Shown here: positions 30,690 through 34,479 of the stretch, one piece after another | Layout: each line of letters opens with the position of its first letter | Numbering within the stretch: position 1 is the first letter of the stretch | Assembly (NCBI GenBank): GCA_016785015.1 | Contig: JADHTJ010000035.1 | Location: forward strand, 1 to 34,479 | Reading direction: 5' to 3' | Length of the DNA stretch: 34,479 bases | Origin: Anaerolineales bacterium | GTDB taxonomy: Bacteria; Chloroflexota; Anaerolineae; Anaerolineales; UBA11858 | Notes under the pieces: model-generated | Told to the model about the DNA's origin: nothing | Databases searched by the model: none | Seen by the model: only the letters and a program-made list of their open reading frames with translations | Translations under genes and position numbers: made by a program

Positions 30690-31712
30690 ATGAGTGATAA
30701 CCGTAATGTATGGATTTTCGTCGAACAAGAAGAAGGCCAGATTGCTGATGTCGGGCTTGAATTGCTTGCAAAAGGGAGGGAACTAGCTGATACATTGGAA
30801 AGCCAAGTATGGGCTTTGGTGCTAGGCTACCAAGTCGCGCCATTGGCTGAAAGAGTTATCCACCACGGGGCTGACCGGGTATTGCTAGCCAATCATCCTG
30901 AATTGGAATTGTATCGCACCCTTCCTTACAGCCGTGTAATAATTGAACAGGTGCAAGCACACCAACCGTATATCTTTCTCCTCGGAGCTACTCCGGTGGG
31001 GCGTGATCTTGCGCCTCGAGTGGCTAGTGCAACCAATGTGGGTCTGACAGCCGATTGCACGGATTTGCAAATCGGCGATTACTTATTGAAAAAAGAGAAG
31101 CGGGAGTATAAAGATTTGCTATACCAGATCAGGCCTGCTTTTGGCGGCAATATCATCGCCACAATTGTCAATCCAAAAACACGCCCTCAAATGGCGACTG
31201 TGCGTGAAGGTGTTATGCAGCCAAATCCACCAGATCTGGAATTCAGCGGAGAAGTTGAAATTGTTGAACCCAGCTTCGAGCCAAGTGATTTCGCATTACA
31301 TGTTTTGAGCCGAGAAATTCGGCAGCCAACCGTAAAACTAAAAGACGCCCCTGTGATAGTGGCTGGCGGTGGAGGAGTGAGCAGCGAAGACGAATCTCGC
31401 CTGATCGAGGAGTTAGCCCACATATTAGGTGGAGAAGTTGGCGCCTCACGCGCCGCGGTAGACGCAGGCTTCTTCTCACATGAACATCAAATTGGGCAAA
31501 CGGGAGCCACTGTACGTCCACGTCTGTATATTGCCGCGGGTATCTCCGGCGCCATCCAACACAGCACCGGGATGGACGAATCCAACAAGATCATTTCGAT
31601 CAACACCGACCCTGATGCGCCCATTTCTAAAATCGCCCATTATAAAATTGTCGGTGATATAGCTGAGGTGCTGCCTTTGTTAATCAATGCCCTGCGCGAG
31701 AAGTCAAGGTAG
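30690..31712 (+). CDS. etfA: Electron transfer flavoprotein alpha subunit
   Basis: A 340-residue EtfA, normal length. The C-terminal FAD-binding domain is clear: GASRAAVDAGF, GQTGATVRPRLYIAAGISGA and SINTDPDAPI. The N-terminal domain resembles EtfB. It carries the FAD that passes electrons from the dehydrogenase to the quinone pool or, in bifurcating systems, from NADH. It begins 49 bases after etfB and the acyl-CoA dehydrogenase follows after 31 bases, so the three form one transcript. Confidence 0.95.
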   Translation: MSDNRNVWIFVEQEEGQIADVGLELLAKGRELADTLESQVWALVLGYQVAPLAERVIHHGADRVLLANHPELELYRTLPYSRVIIEQVQAHQPYIFLLGATPVGRDLAPRVASATNVGLTADCTDLQIGDYLLKKEKREYKDLLYQIRPAFGGNIIATIVNPKTRPQMATVREGVMQPNPPDLEFSGEVEIVEPSFEPSDFALHVLSREIRQPTVKLKDAPVIVAGGGGVSSEDESRLIEELAHILGGEVGASRAAVDAGFFSHEHQIGQTGATVRPRLYIAAGISGAIQHSTGMDESNKIISINTDPDAPISKIAHYKIVGDIAEVLPLLINALREKSR

Positions 31713-31743
31713 ACGGCGAAACAAGTTAGAGGATAATTCAACA

Positions 31744-33468
31744 ATGACTGAGAACTTTTTCTTGGATAATCAGGATCTGCAATTTCGGCTCAAACAGCTT
31801 GACCTGAGGGATGTATTGGAGATCAAAGAGCAAGGTTATGCTTACGCCCAAGAATATGGGACTGCCCCGCGTAATTATGCTGACGCCATGGACAATTACC
31901 ACCTTCTATTAGAAGTGTTGGGTGACATTTGCGCCAATATTATTGCTCCCAGGGCTGCAGAGGCAGATGAAGAAGGCGCACAATTTATTGATGGTGAAGT
32001 GGAATATGCGGCCGCTACTCAAGAAGCCATTCTGGCGCTGAAACAAGCTGATTTGTTCGGTGCCATGCTGCCGTGGAAATATGGCGGTTTAAATTTGCCC
32101 GAAACCATCTATCAAATGATGATCGATATTGTTTCTAGGGCTGAATCAGGGGTGATGACTGTGTTTGGTCTGCAAGAGATCGCATCCACGATCAATGAAC
32201 ACGCCGATGACGAGACCAAGGATTATTTCCTACCTCGCTTTGCTCGCGGAGAAGTAAACGGGGCTATGGTCCTTACGGAGCCAGATGCTGGCTCCGACTT
32301 GGGATCTGTGCAAACTCGCGCTTTTTTCGACGAAGAAGCTGGAACTTGGCGATTGAATGGGGTAAAACGATTCATCACCAATGGAAATGCCGATGTGCAC
32401 CTAATCCTTGCTCGTAGTGAAGCTGGTTCCCGCGATGCCCGAGGCTTGTCTCTGTTCTTGCTCGAGCGAGATGAAACTGTGCGAATTCGCCGGATTGAAA
32501 GCAAATTGGGCATTCACGCTTCCCCAACTTGCGAAGTTCAATACGATAATACGCCCGCCATAATGATCGGCAAGCAGCGTTTTGGCCTGATTCGTTATTC
32601 GATGGCGTTAATGAACGGCGCGCGTTTGGCTGTAGGTGCGCAAGCTATTGGAATCGCGGAGGCTGCATATCGTGAAGCCTATTCCTACGCCCACCAACGC
32701 ATTCAATTCAACCAGCCCATTGCTAAACTTCCGGCTGTCTCTCGGATGCTGCTATCAATGCGTGCGGAAATCGAGGCATCCCGAGCTCTGGTCTGTGAGA
32801 CGGGCATCTGGGTTGACCGGCTTAAGGCATACGAACATCTCCAGTCTCAACGCGATAAATCCATCCCCGATCTTCGGCAAAAGCTAAAAGAAGCCTCTAA
32901 CCTGGCTGATGTTCTCACGCCCTTGACCAAGTATTATGCTTCAGAAATGGGCAATCGGGTTTGCTACGTCGCCATGCAGATTCATGGTGGTGTGGGGTAT
33001 ATGAATGAGTTCAATATCGAGAGGCTTTGCCGCGATGTACGCGTTACGAATATCTATGAAGGTACCAGCCAATTACAGATAGTCGCCGCAATCGGCAAAT
33101 TGCTGGGTCACGCCCTGGACGATCTTCTCGACAAATGGGCCGCCGTGGATTATGGATCAGCGCTGGATTCGCTCAAAAAACAACTTGCTGAAACCACCAT
33201 GCTATTCAAAAAAGCAACGGACGCATTAAAGGAAAAAGAAAGCGATATTATCGATTTCTACGCCGCTGACCTGGCTGATATAGCAAGTTTCGTGGTCATT
33301 TCCTGGTTGTTATTGCAGGATGCTCTGGTTTCTCAGCGCAGAGCCGATATCGCTCGAGTTTATATCGGCGAGCATGTTTCCAAAATCAACGCTTTGGGAA
33401 CATCGATCATGAAAGCTGATAAAACCGCGTTATTGGCGCGAGAAACAATATTAGCCGAACAGTTTTAA
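31744..33468 (+). CDS. Acyl-CoA dehydrogenase
   Basis: A 574-residue FAD-dependent acyl-CoA dehydrogenase. FAD/substrate motifs include VLTEPDAGSDLGS and KRFITNGNADV, and the catalytic glutamate is E439 in IYEGTSQLQ. It is about 190 residues longer than short- and medium-chain enzymes; an N-terminal extension of about 60 residues and a helical C-terminal domain (about 455-574) put it in the long subfamily. It oxidises acyl-CoA to enoyl-CoA in beta-oxidation or a related pathway and hands electrons to the adjacent ETF. The ATG at 31744 has AGAGGA 9 bases upstream; the longer frame from 31687 overlaps etfA. Confidence 0.93.
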   Translation: MTENFFLDNQDLQFRLKQLDLRDVLEIKEQGYAYAQEYGTAPRNYADAMDNYHLLLEVLGDICANIIAPRAAEADEEGAQFIDGEVEYAAATQEAILALKQADLFGAMLPWKYGGLNLPETIYQMMIDIVSRAESGVMTVFGLQEIASTINEHADDETKDYFLPRFARGEVNGAMVLTEPDAGSDLGSVQTRAFFDEEAGTWRLNGVKRFITNGNADVHLILARSEAGSRDARGLSLFLLERDETVRIRRIESKLGIHASPTCEVQYDNTPAIMIGKQRFGLIRYSMALMNGARLAVGAQAIGIAEAAYREAYSYAHQRIQFNQPIAKLPAVSRMLLSMRAEIEASRALVCETGIWVDRLKAYEHLQSQRDKSIPDLRQKLKEASNLADVLTPLTKYYASEMGNRVCYVAMQIHGGVGYMNEFNIERLCRDVRVTNIYEGTSQLQIVAAIGKLLGHALDDLLDKWAAVDYGSALDSLKKQLAETTMLFKKATDALKEKESDIIDFYAADLADIASFVVISWLLLQDALVSQRRADIARVYIGEHVSKINALGTSIMKADKTALLARETILAEQF

Positions 33469-33510
33469 ATAAGCCAACACTTCATAACTTATTGGTAAAG
33501 GAAATATCAA

Positions 33511-34299
33511 ATGGAAATCTTATCTGGAAAAACAGCATTAATCTTTGGTATTGCCAACAAACGCTCAATCGCCTGGGGCATAGCGCAGGCATTTCATGAA
33601 CATGGTGCTCAATTAGGGTTTAGCTACGCCGGTGAAGTTATGGAAAAGCGTGTTAAACCCTTAGCCGAATCTATTGGTGTCACATTCGTAGAACCCTGTG
33701 ATGTCTCCAGCGACGAGGAAATTGCCAGCATCGCGACCAAAGCAAAAGATACTTTCGGAGAAATTGATATCTTAGTACACGCCATCGGATTTGCTAACAA
33801 AGAAGAACTCCAGGGCGAATACTATAACACCAGCCGTGATGGATTCCATTTGGCAATGGATATCAGCGTTTATTCTTTTACAGCCCTGGCAAAGGCCTTC
33901 CAACCCATCTTGCGTCCTGGTGGCGCCCTGCTTACTTTGACCTATTACGGAAGCGAGAAAGTGGCACCCAACTATAATGTCATGGGTGTAGCCAAGGCCG
34001 CTCTGGAAGCTTCAGTCCGCTATCTGGCATACGATTTCGGGCCCAGTAATATCCGCGTCAATGCCATCTCTGCCGGACCAATTCGCACGTTAGCAGCGAG
34101 CGGAGTATCGGGATTCAAGTCGATGCATCGCCAATTTACTCAAGTGACTCCCATGAAAGTAGAGGTCACCATCGAAGATGTTGGCAATACCGCTGTCTAC
34201 TTATGTTCTAATCTGTCAGCAAAAACGACTGGTCAGACCACCTTTGTAGATTCTGGGTACAACATCTTGGGTGTGCTTGAGCCCGCAGATTGTGATTGA
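33511..34299 (+). CDS. fabI: Enoyl-[acyl-carrier-protein] reductase (NADH)
   Basis: A 262-residue FabI of normal length. The cofactor motif [13 protein letters not shown] is at 13-25, and the catalytic residues are Y145, Y155 and K162 (Y-x6-K), as in E. coli Y146/Y156/K163. It performs the last reduction of the fatty-acid synthesis cycle. It is 42 bases after the acyl-CoA dehydrogenase and ends at a strong terminator, so it shares the transcript with a degradative-type enzyme, an unusual pairing of synthesis and oxidation. AAAGGAAA precedes the ATG. Confidence 0.96.
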   Translation: MEILSGKTALIFGIANKRSIAWGIAQAFHEHGAQLGFSYAGEVMEKRVKPLAESIGVTFVEPCDVSSDEEIASIATKAKDTFGEIDILVHAIGFANKEELQGEYYNTSRDGFHLAMDISVYSFTALAKAFQPILRPGGALLTLTYYGSEKVAPNYNVMGVAKAALEASVRYLAYDFGPSNIRVNAISAGPIRTLAASGVSGFKSMHRQFTQVTPMKVEVTIEDVGNTAVYLCSNLSAKTTGQTTFVDSGYNILGVLEPADCD

Positions 34300-34342
34300 T
34301 CAATTTCGCATTTCCAAACAAAAATTATCGACCCTTCACATT

Positions 34343-34380
34343 AAAGTCGCCAATTGAAAACTACAATTGGCGACTTTTTT
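34343..34380 (+). terminator. Strong rho-independent terminator after fabI
   Basis: AAAGTCGCCAATTG (34343-34356) pairs perfectly with CAATTGGCGACTTT (34364-34377) around a 7-base loop, followed by a T run to 34380. It closes the etf/fabI transcript. Confidence 0.95.
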
Positions 34381-34431
34381 CGCCCTGTGGATCGCATATG
34401 GATTTTCTCTCAGGAAAAAGTCCTTCTGGGT

Positions 34432-34479
34432 CAGAAGCCCAACCCCTTCGACACGCTCAGGACAGGCGCGTTGGGCGTG
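34432..34479. repeat. CCTTCGAC...GCTCAGG dispersed repeat at the window edge
   Basis: CCTTCGACACGCTCAGG at 34445-34461 matches the units at 28232 and 28256, flanked by GCCCAAC (34437-34443) and GTTGGGC (34470-34476) as an inverted pair. It probably continues beyond the window. Bases 34381-34431 hold no gene. Confidence 0.55.

Overview
The window looks like chromosomal DNA of a Chloroflexota bacterium, probably of Anaerolineae type. This is judged from gene content and style: a SpoVS homologue next to pdxS-pdxT, a Ycf45/SpoIIIAA-like R3H ATPase coupled to tmk, membrane-anchored proteins with Pro/Thr-rich linkers, and moderate base composition. No 16S gene is present, so the placement is an inference.

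Region 1 (1-8636) is accessory DNA. A hairpin-rich leader precedes three co-directional genes: a small four-cysteine protein, radC, and a Cas4/RecB-like PD-(D/E)XK nuclease. Between radC and the nuclease sits a complete 6.26-kb Tn7-like transposon (1401-7657). It has matching TGTC ends and five 18-bp TnsB-type sites, two on the left and three on the right. It carries only tnsA-tnsB-tnsC-tniQ in one overlapping minus-strand operon. No CRISPR array, cas effector or cargo gene was seen. The long TniQ/TnsD protein carries zinc-binding cysteine clusters, an internal XRE-like helix-turn-helix and three C-terminal repeats. TnsA lacks the usual nuclease lysine. The left end holds a sequence resembling the 3' end of a tmRNA or tRNA. 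Removing the element would leave radC and the nuclease 14 bp apart with the nuclease ribosome-binding site intact, yet no 5-bp target duplication is visible.

Region 2 (8647-24850) is mostly ordinary chromosome: thioredoxin, tRNA-Lys(TTT), tRNA-Val(CAC), a secreted protein, a PfkB-family kinase, a rhomboid protease, a YhhQ-type queuosine-precursor transporter, two tandem membrane-anchored paralogues, an aminotransferase and signal peptidase I. SpoVS, pyridoxal-phosphate synthase (pdxS-pdxT), an acetyltransferase-like protein, the R3H ATPase and tmk follow. A lipoprotein, an FmdB zinc-ribbon protein, guanylate kinase and a second rhomboid close it. Two palindromic, MITE-like sequences lie in its intergenic gaps.

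Region 3 (24878-28455) holds an acidic conserved protein, a MerR/BldC-type regulator downstream of a PucC-like (bacteriochlorophyll-delivery family) transporter with a strong dyad in its promoter, a 74-residue orphan and a repeat-rich gap.

Region 4 (28456-34479) has a sugar-nucleotide epimerase, a very strong palindrome, and a cluster for acyl-CoA metabolism: etfB-etfA, an acyl-CoA dehydrogenase and fabI, ending at a strong terminator. The ETF pair would take electrons from the dehydrogenase, while FabI belongs to fatty-acid synthesis. Short CCTTCGAC...GCTCAGG repeats recur in gaps, including the last 40 bases.
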